In this document: piece after piece, positions 1 through 7,416 of the stretch | Numbering within the stretch: position 1 is the first letter of the stretch | Layout: the number at the start of each line of letters is the position of its first letter | Assembly (NCBI GenBank): GCA_029859185.1 | Contig: JAOUDR010000060.1 | Span: 1 to 10,079 of the forward strand | Reading direction: 5' to 3' | DNA: 10,079 nt | Source: Gemmatimonadota bacterium | GTDB taxonomy: Bacteria > Gemmatimonadota > Gemmatimonadetes > Gemmatimonadales > GWC2-71-9 | The notes under the pieces: generated by a model | What the model saw: only the letters and a program-made list of their open reading frames with translations | Told to the model about the DNA's origin: nothing | Database searches by the model: none | Made by a program: the position numbers and the translations under genes

Positions 1-245
1 TCCTCCAGGCCGCCGCGGTCAATGGCGCTGCTGCCCTCGAGATCGCCGTCCGGACTGAAGAACTCGTAGTAGGTGCCGTCGGTGAAGACCAGAAACAGCT
101 GGCTCAGCGGTTTCTTCGGGCGTTTCTTGACCACCACGTGGGCAATGGTCTTGCCCACGATGCCGGGGGCGGCGGCGGCCATCTCCCCTGCATCAGGGGT
201 GGCGAAGGACGGGGGCGGGGGCGGGGAGGACGCGTCGCTAGTCAT
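1..245 (-). CDS. Hypothetical protein, 5' part only (runs off window start), overlapping the XRE gene
   Basis: An open frame reads leftward from ATG at 245-243 to base 1 with no stop, so only about 81 N-terminal codons are visible. The first ~28 residues are low-complexity (a run of prolines, then alanines) and look disordered. A basic, then compact segment follows with the motifs KTIAHVVVKKRPKKP and LFLVFTDGTYYEFFSPDGDL, which suggests a small beta-rich domain. I do not recognise the family. The start codon lies inside the end of the XRE gene: ATGACTAG contains both this ATG and the upstream stop TAG, an 8-base overlap. The two are therefore very likely co-transcribed and translationally coupled. 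The frame, codon use and overlap support a real gene; the function is unknown. A partner or effector of the XRE protein is possible but is inference only. Confidence 0.7.
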   Translation of the reverse strand, partial: MTSDASSPPPPPSFATPDAGEMAAAAPGIVGKTIAHVVVKKRPKKPLSQLFLVFTDGTYYEFFSPDGDLEGSSAIDRGGLE

Positions 246-1140
246 TGGGGCGTAATAGGGCCGGGGGGGTGATCGGCTCACCCGTCCGCACCGTGCGGAA
301 GTGCAGCGGATCCCTCAGGCTCTGGAGCTCGCGGTAGTAGTAGAGCGCCGTAGGTCGCTTGTCCTGGAAGCGCAGCGTGCTCAGAAACGCCACTTCCTCC
401 GCCGTCGCGGTACCGCTCAGGGACGGATCGTGCAGGAATGCGTGCAGTCCCGGCTCCTGCGCCGGCCCCTCGGACTCCCGCTCGACGAACTCGATACGGT
501 GCACATGGTCGGCGGCGACCTGCTCGTTCAGGACGATTTCGAGTCCGAACGTCGCGAGGTCGATGTCCCAGGAGGCGATCAGCGGATCCAGGAACGACAC
601 GCAGTGCTCGACCGACAGGTGGAAGATGTCGGTATCGAGGAACTCCAGCACGATCACCCGCATCTCCTCGAAGCTGCGGCCGCCGAGCTGCGCCACCGTG
701 CGGAGCCAGTAGTCATTCTGCAGCTCCCGGCGTGCCACGTGCTTCACAACGTCCAGCAGTTTTTGGGTCACGAGGCGCTCGAGCTCACCGAAGGGCTGCT
801 TCTCGAACACCGCGCGGACCTCCCGTTCCTTCTCGGGACGGCATTTCCGCAGGATCAGCGCGCGGACTTCCGAAAACAACGGGGTGGGCTCATCCCCCAA
901 CCCGCGCTTCAATTCGTCCTTCCGCTGGAGGTCGGCGAGCTTGGCCAGCTCCCCGGTCGGCAGCTTCAGGAACCGGTCCATCCGGTCATAGATGTCCGTC
1001 CGGCCCGGCGCCGGCGGTGCCTTCTTGCGGCTCAGCAACTGGGAGACATACGACTCGGTCACGCGAGCCGCCCGAGCGAGGTCCTTTTGCCCCACGCCCA
1101 GCAGCTCCAGCCGCTGACGGATGACGAATGACACGTCCAT
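238..1140 (-). CDS. XRE-family helix-turn-helix regulator with a long uncharacterised C-terminal region
   Basis: This 300-residue protein begins with an XRE/Cro-like HTH at about residues 6-60. QKDLARAARV fits helix 2 and TESYVSQLLSRKK fits the recognition helix. The remaining ~240 residues are mostly charged and helical, with many Glu, Arg and Leu, and I do not recognise a domain in them. The protein has no signal peptide or membrane segment, so a cytoplasmic DNA-binding role is likely. The ATG at 1140 has a GGGAGG four to five bases upstream, which supports the start. The gene is divergent from the ABM-hsp20 unit across a ~160-base gap holding AGTCAA/TTGACT half-sites, so autoregulation and control of the divergent unit are plausible inferences. 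Its stop overlaps the start of the next leftward gene by eight bases. The N-terminal HTH call is firm; the regulon is unknown. Confidence 0.85.
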   Translation of the reverse strand: MDVSFVIRQRLELLGVGQKDLARAARVTESYVSQLLSRKKAPPAPGRTDIYDRMDRFLKLPTGELAKLADLQRKDELKRGLGDEPTPLFSEVRALILRKCRPEKEREVRAVFEKQPFGELERLVTQKLLDVVKHVARRELQNDYWLRTVAQLGGRSFEEMRVIVLEFLDTDIFHLSVEHCVSFLDPLIASWDIDLATFGLEIVLNEQVAADHVHRIEFVERESEGPAQEPGLHAFLHDPSLSGTATAEEVAFLSTLRFQDKRPTALYYYRELQSLRDPLHFRTVRTGEPITPPALLRPND

Positions 1141-1180
1141 GGGGTCCTCCCGGTGAAGTCCGACGATGCTTAACCGTCAT

Positions 1181-1221
1181 AGTCAAGAGCGATCAGTCAA
1201 TCGACCTTTGACTTGACAAAG
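1181..1221. promoter_or_regulatory. Cluster of AGTCAA/TTGACT half-sites between divergent genes (candidate operator)
   Basis: AGTCAA occurs at 1181-1186 and again 14 bases later at 1195-1200. Its exact inverse, TTGACT, lies at 1208-1213, giving AGTCAA-N7-TTGACT. A variant, TTGACA, follows at 1213-1218, and CTTTG-N6-CAAAG (1206-1221) forms a further small inverted repeat over the same bases. This stretch is clearly more AT-rich than its surroundings and lies between the XRE regulator and the ABM-hsp20 unit. Repeats of one half-site in both orientations at a divergent promoter are typical of a repressor operator. The XRE protein is the obvious candidate binder, but that is inference. The half-site resembles but does not match the HspR HAIR half-site (CTTGAGT). 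Confidence 0.5.
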
Positions 1222-1240
1222 ATAGTAAAGTGGCTAGGTT
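1213..1240 (+). promoter_or_regulatory. Weak candidate sigma70-type promoter for the ABM-hsp20 unit
   Basis: TTGACA at 1213-1218 is a perfect -35 hexamer. At a 16-base spacing, TAGGTT (1235-1240) matches the -10 consensus at only three positions. The -35 overlaps the half-site cluster, so a bound repressor would block it. The poor -10 suggests dependence on an activator or an alternative sigma factor; I see no convincing heat-shock sigma consensus. Confidence 0.3.
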
Positions 1241-1299
1241 CCGCAAGTTGAGAATCACACGTAGCAGGGGTTCATGCTGGTTGCATCAAGGAGTCGCAT

Positions 1300-1617
1300 A
1301 TGTACGCTCGCAACGTCACGCTGCACCTCAAGGCCAACTCGGGCCCTGAGTTCACCCGCAAGGTGGAAACGGACGTCCTGCCCATGCTGCGCAAGCAGAA
1401 TGGTTTCAGGGACGAGATCACGTTTGTCGCCGCCGGCCGCAACGAAGCGGTGGCCATCAGCCTGTGGGACAAGAAGGAAAACGCGGAGGCGTACGGCCGC
1501 GACGCGTATCCCGAGGTGCTGAAGACTCTGGGCAAGCTGGTCGAGGGCACGCCTACGCTCGAGTCCTACGAGGTGTCCAACTCGACCTTCCACAATATCT
1601 CGGCCGCGCGCCACTAA
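1300..1617 (+). CDS. ABM-like (dimeric alpha/beta barrel) small protein
   Basis: This 105-residue cytoplasmic protein has the pattern of the antibiotic-biosynthesis-monooxygenase/dimeric ferredoxin-like superfamily. A first strand (ARNVTLHLKA, residues 3-12) is followed by a helix (GPEFTRKVETDVLPMLRKQ, ~15-33). Then come the typical GFRDEITFVA strand (~35-44), AVAISLWDKKENAEAY (~50-65) and a helix leading to a final strand (LESYEVSNSTF). Such proteins are about 100 residues and pair as dimers. Many act on quinones, haem or other aromatics, but some have no known enzymatic role and this sequence alone does not give a substrate. The start is supported by AAGGAG at 1288-1293, six bases before the ATG. 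The hsp20 gene begins 29 bases after its stop, so the two are probably co-transcribed. Confidence 0.85.
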   Translation: MYARNVTLHLKANSGPEFTRKVETDVLPMLRKQNGFRDEITFVAAGRNEAVAISLWDKKENAEAYGRDAYPEVLKTLGKLVEGTPTLESYEVSNSTFHNISAARH

Positions 1618-1646
1618 CCGCGCGTCTGCCCTGGGAGGGTCGGACC

Positions 1647-2102
1647 ATGCAAGTCACACAATTCAATCCCATGTGGTCGGTGCTGGACAGACAGCATCCG
1701 AACCGCCTCGGCCGGCTCTACGAGCACATGCTCGAGTCCCGGTTCCAGCGGGATGAACACCGCTCGCTGTTCGGGCACGGGATGCCCCTGGTGGACGTCA
1801 TCGAAGAGCGGGATACGATCCGCCTCGTGGCCGAGCTGCCGGGAGTGAAGCCGGAAGACGTGAGGATTTCAGTCGAGAACAACGTGCTCACGCTTCAGGG
1901 CGAGAAGAAGGAAGAGGAGCGGCACGACGACCGGGTGTACCGGTGCGAGCGCACGTACGGTGTGTTCGAACGCTCCTTTACCTTGCCGGCGACGATTGAT
2001 GCGAGCACGATCGTCGCGAAGTTCGAGTCGGGTCTGTTGACGGTGCGGCTGCCGAAAGTCGAAGCAGCCAAGTCGCGGCAGATCACGGTCAACATCGAAT
2101 GA
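1647..2102 (+). CDS. hsp20: Small heat-shock protein of the Hsp20/alpha-crystallin family
   Basis: A 151-residue ATP-independent holdase that would bind unfolding proteins in the cytoplasm and hold them for refolding. The alpha-crystallin domain spans about residues 46-138. It opens with PLVDVIEERDTIRLVAELPG and holds VKPEDVRISVENNVLTLQGE and the YGVFERSFTLP strand. It closes with the diagnostic FESGLLTVRLPK (126-137), equivalent to the family's GVL motif. The C-terminal tail has the short I-x-V motif (ITV, 146-148) used for oligomer contacts. The length is normal for the family. The frame stays open further upstream, but ATG 1647 is chosen because GGGAGGG (1633-1639) lies seven bases before it and the domain is complete from there. 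It follows the ABM-like gene by 29 bases and is followed by a hairpin terminator. Confidence 0.95.
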   Translation: MQVTQFNPMWSVLDRQHPNRLGRLYEHMLESRFQRDEHRSLFGHGMPLVDVIEERDTIRLVAELPGVKPEDVRISVENNVLTLQGEKKEEERHDDRVYRCERTYGVFERSFTLPATIDASTIVAKFESGLLTVRLPKVEAAKSRQITVNIE

Positions 2103-2130
2103 TCGCATAGCAGATACCGCAGGTTGAGTG

Positions 2131-2165
2131 GCGCGGGCGGCCGGGGTGACCCGACCGCCCTGCGC
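2131..2165 (+). terminator. Hairpin terminator of the ABM-hsp20 unit
   Basis: The stem is GCGC/GCGC (2131-2134 with 2162-2165), GGGCGG/CCGCCC (2135-2140 with 2155-2160) and CGGG/CCCG (2142-2145 with 2150-2153). It has a single-base bulge (T2161), one C-A mismatch and a GTGA loop. GTCTTT follows directly. It starts 28 bases after the hsp20 stop and ends 20 bases before the next start codon, so read-through into the lipoprotein gene would also carry this stem in its leader. Confidence 0.6.
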
Positions 2166-2185
2166 GTCTTTCACAACGAGGTTGT

Positions 2186-2662
2186 ATGAATTTCCGCAGC
2201 TTGATTCCCGCCTTGGCGTTGGTGCTTCCGATCGCGGCCTGCCAGCCCGCCGCCACGCCCCCACCCACCTTTGCCGCGGCGGACGAAACCGCCATCCGCG
2301 GCATGCTCGAGCAGTACGCCGCCACCGTGGTAGCGGAAGACTGGCCGACGAATGTCGGCTACTACACCGCGGATGCCGTGCGGATGCCGCCCAACGAGGC
2401 CATGATGCAGGGACACGCCGCGATCACCGCATGGGTGACGGCGCTCCCGCCGGTCACCGGTTTCACCCTCACGCCACAGGTCGTTGCCGGTGACGGCGAC
2501 ATGGCCTATGCGCGCGGTGTCTTCACGTTCGACCTGGCCCCCTCCGACGCCGCACCGGTGAACATGGTCGGCAAGTGGAGCGCGATCTACCAGCGCCAGG
2601 CAGACGGCTCGTGGCTCTGCGTGAGCGACATCTGGAACACCGATACGCCAATGGTCACGTAG
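2186..2662 (+). CDS. Exported lipoprotein with SnoaL/DUF4440-like (NTF2-fold) domain
   Basis: This 158-residue protein starts with a lipoprotein signal peptide: Arg at 4, a hydrophobic core (LIPALALVLP) and the lipobox I-A-A-C with Cys19 as the lipidated residue. A short Pro/Ala linker follows. Residues ~33-152 fit the NTF2-fold SnoaL/DUF4440 group: a first helix (ADETAIRGMLEQYAATVVAEDW), YYTADAVRMPPN, a GHAAITAWV helix, and a final pair of strands with KWSAIYQRQADGSWLCVSDIWN. Bacterial members include hydrolases, isomerases and many proteins of unknown role, and no catalytic pair is evident here. It would sit on the periplasmic side of a membrane. Only a weak GAGG is seen, four bases before the ATG. 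Hairpins both precede and follow the gene, so it may be a single transcription unit, although I see no clear promoter in the 83-base gap before it. Confidence 0.85.
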   Translation: MNFRSLIPALALVLPIAACQPAATPPPTFAAADETAIRGMLEQYAATVVAEDWPTNVGYYTADAVRMPPNEAMMQGHAAITAWVTALPPVTGFTLTPQVVAGDGDMAYARGVFTFDLAPSDAAPVNMVGKWSAIYQRQADGSWLCVSDIWNTDTPMVT

Positions 2663-2690
2663 CACAGAGTTGGTGAAGGGTCACCAGTCA

Positions 2691-2713
2691 GCCCGTCCCA
2701 CCCCGGGACGGGC
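2691..2713. terminator. Perfect 9-bp hairpin after the lipoprotein gene
   Basis: GCCCGTCCC (2691-2699) pairs fully with GGGACGGGC (2705-2713) around the loop ACCCC, 28 bases after the stop codon. No T run follows, so it may act as a Rho-assisted terminator or an RNA 3'-end stabiliser rather than a classical intrinsic terminator. Confidence 0.45.
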
Positions 2714-2748
2714 ATCGACCGCCTCACGTTAGCTCGCGGCGCGGTTTC

Positions 2749-2771
2749 CTCGGCGCTTCTCTCGGCGCTTC
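2749..2771. repeat. Tandem 11-base direct repeat just upstream of the secreted-protein gene
   Basis: CTCGGCGCTTC occurs at 2749-2759 and 2761-2771, a 12-base period, ending 15 bases before the next start codon. It could be a slipped duplication or a small leader element. No further copies are seen nearby. Confidence 0.5.
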
Positions 2772-2786
2772 GAATCAGGAGCAGTC

Positions 2787-3617
2787 ATGCGTTCCACGAT
2801 TTCCCGTCTCACGCCGGCCATGCTCATGCTGTGTGGTACCGGCACGGCCCTGGCACAGGGTCTGCCCGCCAGTCAGCCCGGCTTCATCACGATCTATCGC
2901 GAGTATGTGAAGACCGGTCGCGCGGCGGAGCATGCCACGATCGAGGCCGGTTGGCCGGCGGCGTTCGCGACGGCGAACAGCCCCACGACCTATCTCGCGC
3001 TGACCTCGATGACCGGCGGCAGCGAGGTGTGGTTCCTCGTGCCGAGCGCGTCGTACGCCGCCATGGAGGCGGACAGCAAGCGTAACGCCGCCAACCCTGC
3101 CTTGACGGCCGAGTTGGACCGGCTGTCGCGCGCGGACGCGGAGACGCTCGACCAAGTCCGGACGATGCTGCTGCGCGCCCGCCCGGACCTTTCCATGGGA
3201 GCGTTTCCCAACCTGGCGAAGGTCCGGTACTACGAGGTGACCACCTTCCGCGTGCGGCTCGGGCAGCAGCAGGCGTTCGAGGCCGCGTCCAAGACGTGGA
3301 TGGCGTCCGCCACACGGAACAACCCGAGCGCCGCCTATCGCACGTACGAGTTGGTGGCGGGTGGCCCCACTCCCACGTACATGGTCTTCACGTCGTCGGA
3401 GTCCTACGCGGCGTTCGACCCGATGATGGCGATGGGGGACAAGATCTGGGCGGGCATGACGACCGATGAACTGGCGGTCATGCAGAACGCCGTCGCCGGG
3501 ATCGCAAACATGCAGAGCGATCACTTCCGCGTCGATGCCACGATGAGCTACGTGGACAAGGCAACGAAGGATCAGGATCCGACGTTCTGGCTGCCGAAGA
3601 AGGTCGGCGAACAGTAG
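2787..3617 (+). CDS. Secreted protein with two internal ABM/NIPSNAP-like repeats, function unknown
   Basis: A 276-residue protein with a Sec signal peptide: Arg2/Arg7, a hydrophobic stretch to about residue 20, and probable cleavage after ALAQ or nearby. The mature part has two related units. Unit 1 (~32-95) holds ITIYREYVKTGRAAEH and EVWFLVPSASYAAM. Unit 2 (~146-211) holds VRYYEVTTFRVRLGQQQAFE and TYMVFTSSESYAAF. Both follow a strand-helix-strand-strand order ending in the shared SxSYAA motif, which suggests a duplicated ferredoxin-like (ABM/NIPSNAP-type) fold forming an intramolecular pseudo-dimer. A helical linker (LDRLSRADAETLDQVR) joins them. The C-terminus (DPTFWLPKKVGEQ) looks structured but is unassigned. 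The start is supported by AGGAG at 2777-2781, five bases before the ATG. No catalytic residues can be assigned; it would act outside the cytoplasm. Confidence 0.8.
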   Translation: MRSTISRLTPAMLMLCGTGTALAQGLPASQPGFITIYREYVKTGRAAEHATIEAGWPAAFATANSPTTYLALTSMTGGSEVWFLVPSASYAAMEADSKRNAANPALTAELDRLSRADAETLDQVRTMLLRARPDLSMGAFPNLAKVRYYEVTTFRVRLGQQQAFEAASKTWMASATRNNPSAAYRTYELVAGGPTPTYMVFTSSESYAAFDPMMAMGDKIWAGMTTDELAVMQNAVAGIANMQSDHFRVDATMSYVDKATKDQDPTFWLPKKVGEQ

Positions 3618-3635
3618 CCGATTGCGTGGGCGGGG

Positions 3636-3656
3636 CGCGTGGCCGGCGGCCACGTG
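3636..3656. terminator. GC-rich hairpin after the secreted-protein gene
   Basis: CGTGGCC (3638-3644) pairs with GGCCACG (3648-3654) around a GGC loop. The stem can be extended by a G-T and a C-G pair on the outside. It begins 18 bases after the stop at 3617. No T run follows, so intrinsic termination is uncertain. Confidence 0.4.
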
Positions 3657-3806
3657 TCCCGCACCACGACCGCTGAGGAGCACGCCGCAGGAAGACGCGG
3701 ACCGGGCGCCAAGCGCCCCCAACCCCACCGCAGCGCCAATAAAGGCCACCCGAACGACATTGTGATCGTGCCGCCAGGTCAACGTGCGGCAGGATCGACG
3801 CGTCTG

Positions 3807-3938
3807 TCAGCGCTTGGCGGTGTCTCGCCCTGACGCCAAGCTCTCCTCGACTGCCTGCAACAGGATGCGGCCCAACGCGCGCTGGAGCGCATGGCGGTCC
3901 TTCAGCGCCTTGGCGAGACGGTCCAGCGGGTCGGGCAC
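3807..3938 (-). pseudogene. Short frame resembling the N-terminus of a Gemmatimonadota-type Ser/Thr kinase
   Basis: A 43-codon frame runs from GTG (3938-3936) to TGA (3809-3807). Its first part, PDPLDRLAKALKDRHALQR, closely follows the N-terminal signature I know from the large Ser/Thr kinases of Gemmatimonadota, which read roughly DPL-RL--AL-DRY-IERELG before the glycine-rich loop. Here the expected glycine-rich ATP loop is missing. After ALGR the sequence reads ILLQAVEESLASGRDTAKR and stops. A GGGGGAG lies only two bases before the GTG, too close for a good ribosome site. I read it as a decayed gene start. The alternative is an unrelated small protein or chance; the resemblance is from memory and unsearched. 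Confidence 0.35.
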
Positions 3939-4003
3939 GGCTCCCCCAATGATGGGTTTACGTTACGGGCCGTCGGTCAGGGCCGCCAGGGACGGGACAG
4001 GTG

Positions 4004-4022
4004 GGCGGCAGGCGTTGCCGCC
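4004..4022. repeat. Perfect 7-bp inverted repeat upstream of katG
   Basis: GGCGGCA (4004-4010) and TGCCGCC (4016-4022) are exact inverse copies with a five-base spacer, about 160 bases before the katG start. It could be the end of a transcript arriving from the left or right, or a protein site. No T run accompanies it. Confidence 0.4.
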
Positions 4023-4184
4023 GGGATGCGAGTCTTGCCAGCATCGGGGCGGGTTGCCAGAATCCCGTAGACGCCTTGCTTCGCACCAACGGACGTGGCG
4101 GCGTCAAAGGCACATTCCAAACCGGACGAATCATGTTCCTGTGTACGGGACAATGAGAAGGTCCATAGCACGATAGGAGAGGGC

Positions 4185-6365
<2,181 letters not shown>

Positions 6366-6444
6366 TCTCGGGGGACAGCGCGACATCGACCGGGCAGCCG
6401 CGCGGCCCTGACGGAGTGCCACCGGCCGAAGAAGCCGAAGAAGA

Positions 6445-6473
6445 GGAGAGCGAGCCACATCGGCCCGCTCTCC
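6445..6473. terminator. Strong hairpin terminator after katG, possibly bidirectional
   Basis: GGAGAGCGAGCC (6445-6456) pairs with GGCCCGCTCTCC (6462-6473) over 12 positions with one A-C mismatch, around the loop ACATC. Rightward it is followed by TTGTTGT. Leftward, the preceding A-rich bases (6428-6444) give a TCTTCTTC tail on the other strand. It lies 80 bases after the katG stop and serves as the natural boundary between katG and the convergent genes to the right. Confidence 0.65.
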
Positions 6474-6690
6474 TTGTTGTGGCGACCTTCAGAAAGGGTT
6501 CGTGGCGAAGACCGAGGACTCCGGGTAGGCACTGACACATTCGGACGACGGGATTCCAGCGGATGGCTCGAGCCGCAGACACGGGGCCACGGTGTGTCGT
6601 GATGCTTCGGGGCCTCGGCGAGACGGTCCAACAGTGCAGCGACAGGGTGGCCTCGGCGCCGGCTGCCCCTATGACAACGCGGCGATGCGG
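6474..6690. other. Gene-free stretch between the katG terminator and the CIA30 gene
   Basis: No convincing gene is seen. It contains a 26-base segment (6605-6630) that matches 3900-3925 on the other side of katG at 23 positions, in the same orientation and, on the minus strand, in the same kinase-like frame (LLDRLAEA against PLDRLAKA). No other structure stands out. Confidence 0.5.
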
Positions 6691-7317
6691 CTACCGGCCC
6701 CCGGGCAACTCACGCACCGCGACGACCGGCGAGACCTCCAGCTTGAACGGGCCTTCCCGCTTGTCTCCGAGCAGAAACCCGAACTGACGGACCGCCCCAG
6801 GATCGAGCGGCGGTGCGTTCCGCGGGACGTAGCCGCGCAACGTGGGCGTGAACGCGGCGAACGGCAGGACCACCGTCGTCCAGGCGTCCCGATCCGTGTC
6901 GAACTCAGCCTGGTACGCCAGGCCATCGAACCGGGCATCGGTGCGCAAGCGCACCTGGTAGCGCCGGCCGTCTCCGCGGACCCCCAGGACGAGGCCGGCG
7001 AATCCTGCCAGCGTTCCGCCGCGAACCTCGGCGCGGACCGACGCAAACCCTCCGTTGTTCTCGAGGGAGAGATTGCCGGCGAACACGCCCGTCCCGTCCC
7101 TCGTGAGGGTCATCGTGCTCGATGACACTCCGCCCATGACGCCGTCGTTGACCACGTACCACTCGGTCGCCGTGCCGCGTGAAAAGTCGATCAGCACGAT
7201 GGAATCGGGCTGCTGAGACACCGGCGTCGCCCCAAGGAGCAGGGCCCACATGAGCACGAGCATGGTGCTTCCAATGTGCACCATCGCGCGGACGATTGTC
7301 GAGGAGTCTGCCTTCAC
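6691..7317 (-). CDS. Exported CIA30-domain (NDUFAF1-like) protein
   Basis: Up to 208 residues. The body is a CIA30 domain, the beta-sandwich named after mitochondrial complex I intermediate-associated protein 30. Its signatures are WYVVNDGVMGGVSSS (~53-67), FAGNLSLENNGGFASVR (~79-95) and, near the end, FGFLLGDKREGPFKLEV. In mitochondria the family assists complex I assembly. Bacterial members are mostly uncharacterised, so a role in respiration is not implied. A hydrophobic segment (MLVLMWALLLG, ~19-29) followed by ATPVSQQ looks like a signal peptide. The start is uncertain: GTG 7317 gives a charged N-region but has no spaced ribosome site. ATG 7284 lacks one too, and ATG 7263 has GGAAG four bases before it. 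It lies 99 bases after the ChaN-like gene in the same direction and may share its transcript. Confidence 0.8.
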   Translation of the reverse strand: MKADSSTIVRAMVHIGSTMLVLMWALLLGATPVSQQPDSIVLIDFSRGTATEWYVVNDGVMGGVSSSTMTLTRDGTGVFAGNLSLENNGGFASVRAEVRGGTLAGFAGLVLGVRGDGRRYQVRLRTDARFDGLAYQAEFDTDRDAWTTVVLPFAAFTPTLRGYVPRNAPPLDPGAVRQFGFLLGDKREGPFKLEVSPVVAVRELPGGR

Positions 7318-7392
7318 CTCACCCAGTCAGGACGGCGGGGCCTGACCGAAAGGCGCGAGCGGCTGGCGCCAATGCCGCCCACCGTGGGACCA

Positions 7393-7405
7393 GGGCAGGA
7401 TGCCC
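7393..7405. repeat. Small inverted repeat just after the ChaN-like gene
   Basis: GGGCA and TGCCC (7393-7397 and 7401-7405) flank a three-base loop, 12 bases past the stop codon of the ChaN-like gene. A second one, GTCAGG-N9-CCTGAC (7326-7346), lies just before the earliest start of the CIA30 gene. Both are weak; an attenuator or processing site is possible. Confidence 0.25.
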
Positions 7406-7416
7406 ACCACCACCCA

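Larger units (their letters stand above)
3618..4184. other. 567-base intergenic stretch between the secreted-protein gene and katG
   Basis: I find no intact gene with a convincing start here. The stretch contains three compact inverted repeats: 3636-3656, GGGCGC-CAA-GCGCCC at 3704-3718, and GGCGGCA-N5-TGCCGCC at 4004-4022. It also holds a degenerate minus-strand frame resembling the start of a Ser/Thr kinase (3807-3938). The last ~100 bases before katG are less GC-rich and must carry its promoter, but I cannot define a convincing -35/-10 pair or a Fur, PerR or OxyR box. GTTCC-N7-GGGAC at 4135-4151 is an imperfect inverted repeat. Confidence 0.6.

Noticed and set aside
301..1131. Long rightward frame opposite the XRE gene
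   Set aside because: Antisense shadow of a GC-rich gene; no ribosome site or recognisable domain, while the minus strand has an HTH and a good start.
1181..1221. HspR HAIR element upstream of hsp20
   Set aside because: The half-site is TTGACT/AGTCAA, not CTTGAGT/ACTCAAG, and the spacing only superficially agrees.
2775..3782. 335-codon leftward frame opposite the secreted-protein gene, beginning with a hydrophobic stretch
   Set aside because: Arg/His/Gly-rich translation typical of antisense frames in GC-rich DNA; the plus strand has a signal peptide, repeats and AGGAG. The first ~40 codons (3660-3782) lie in the gene-free gap but show no family or ribosome site.
4095..4184. N-terminal extension of KatG to ATG 4095
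   Set aside because: ATG 4185 has AGGAG at the right distance and gives the normal family length; the extension has no family match.
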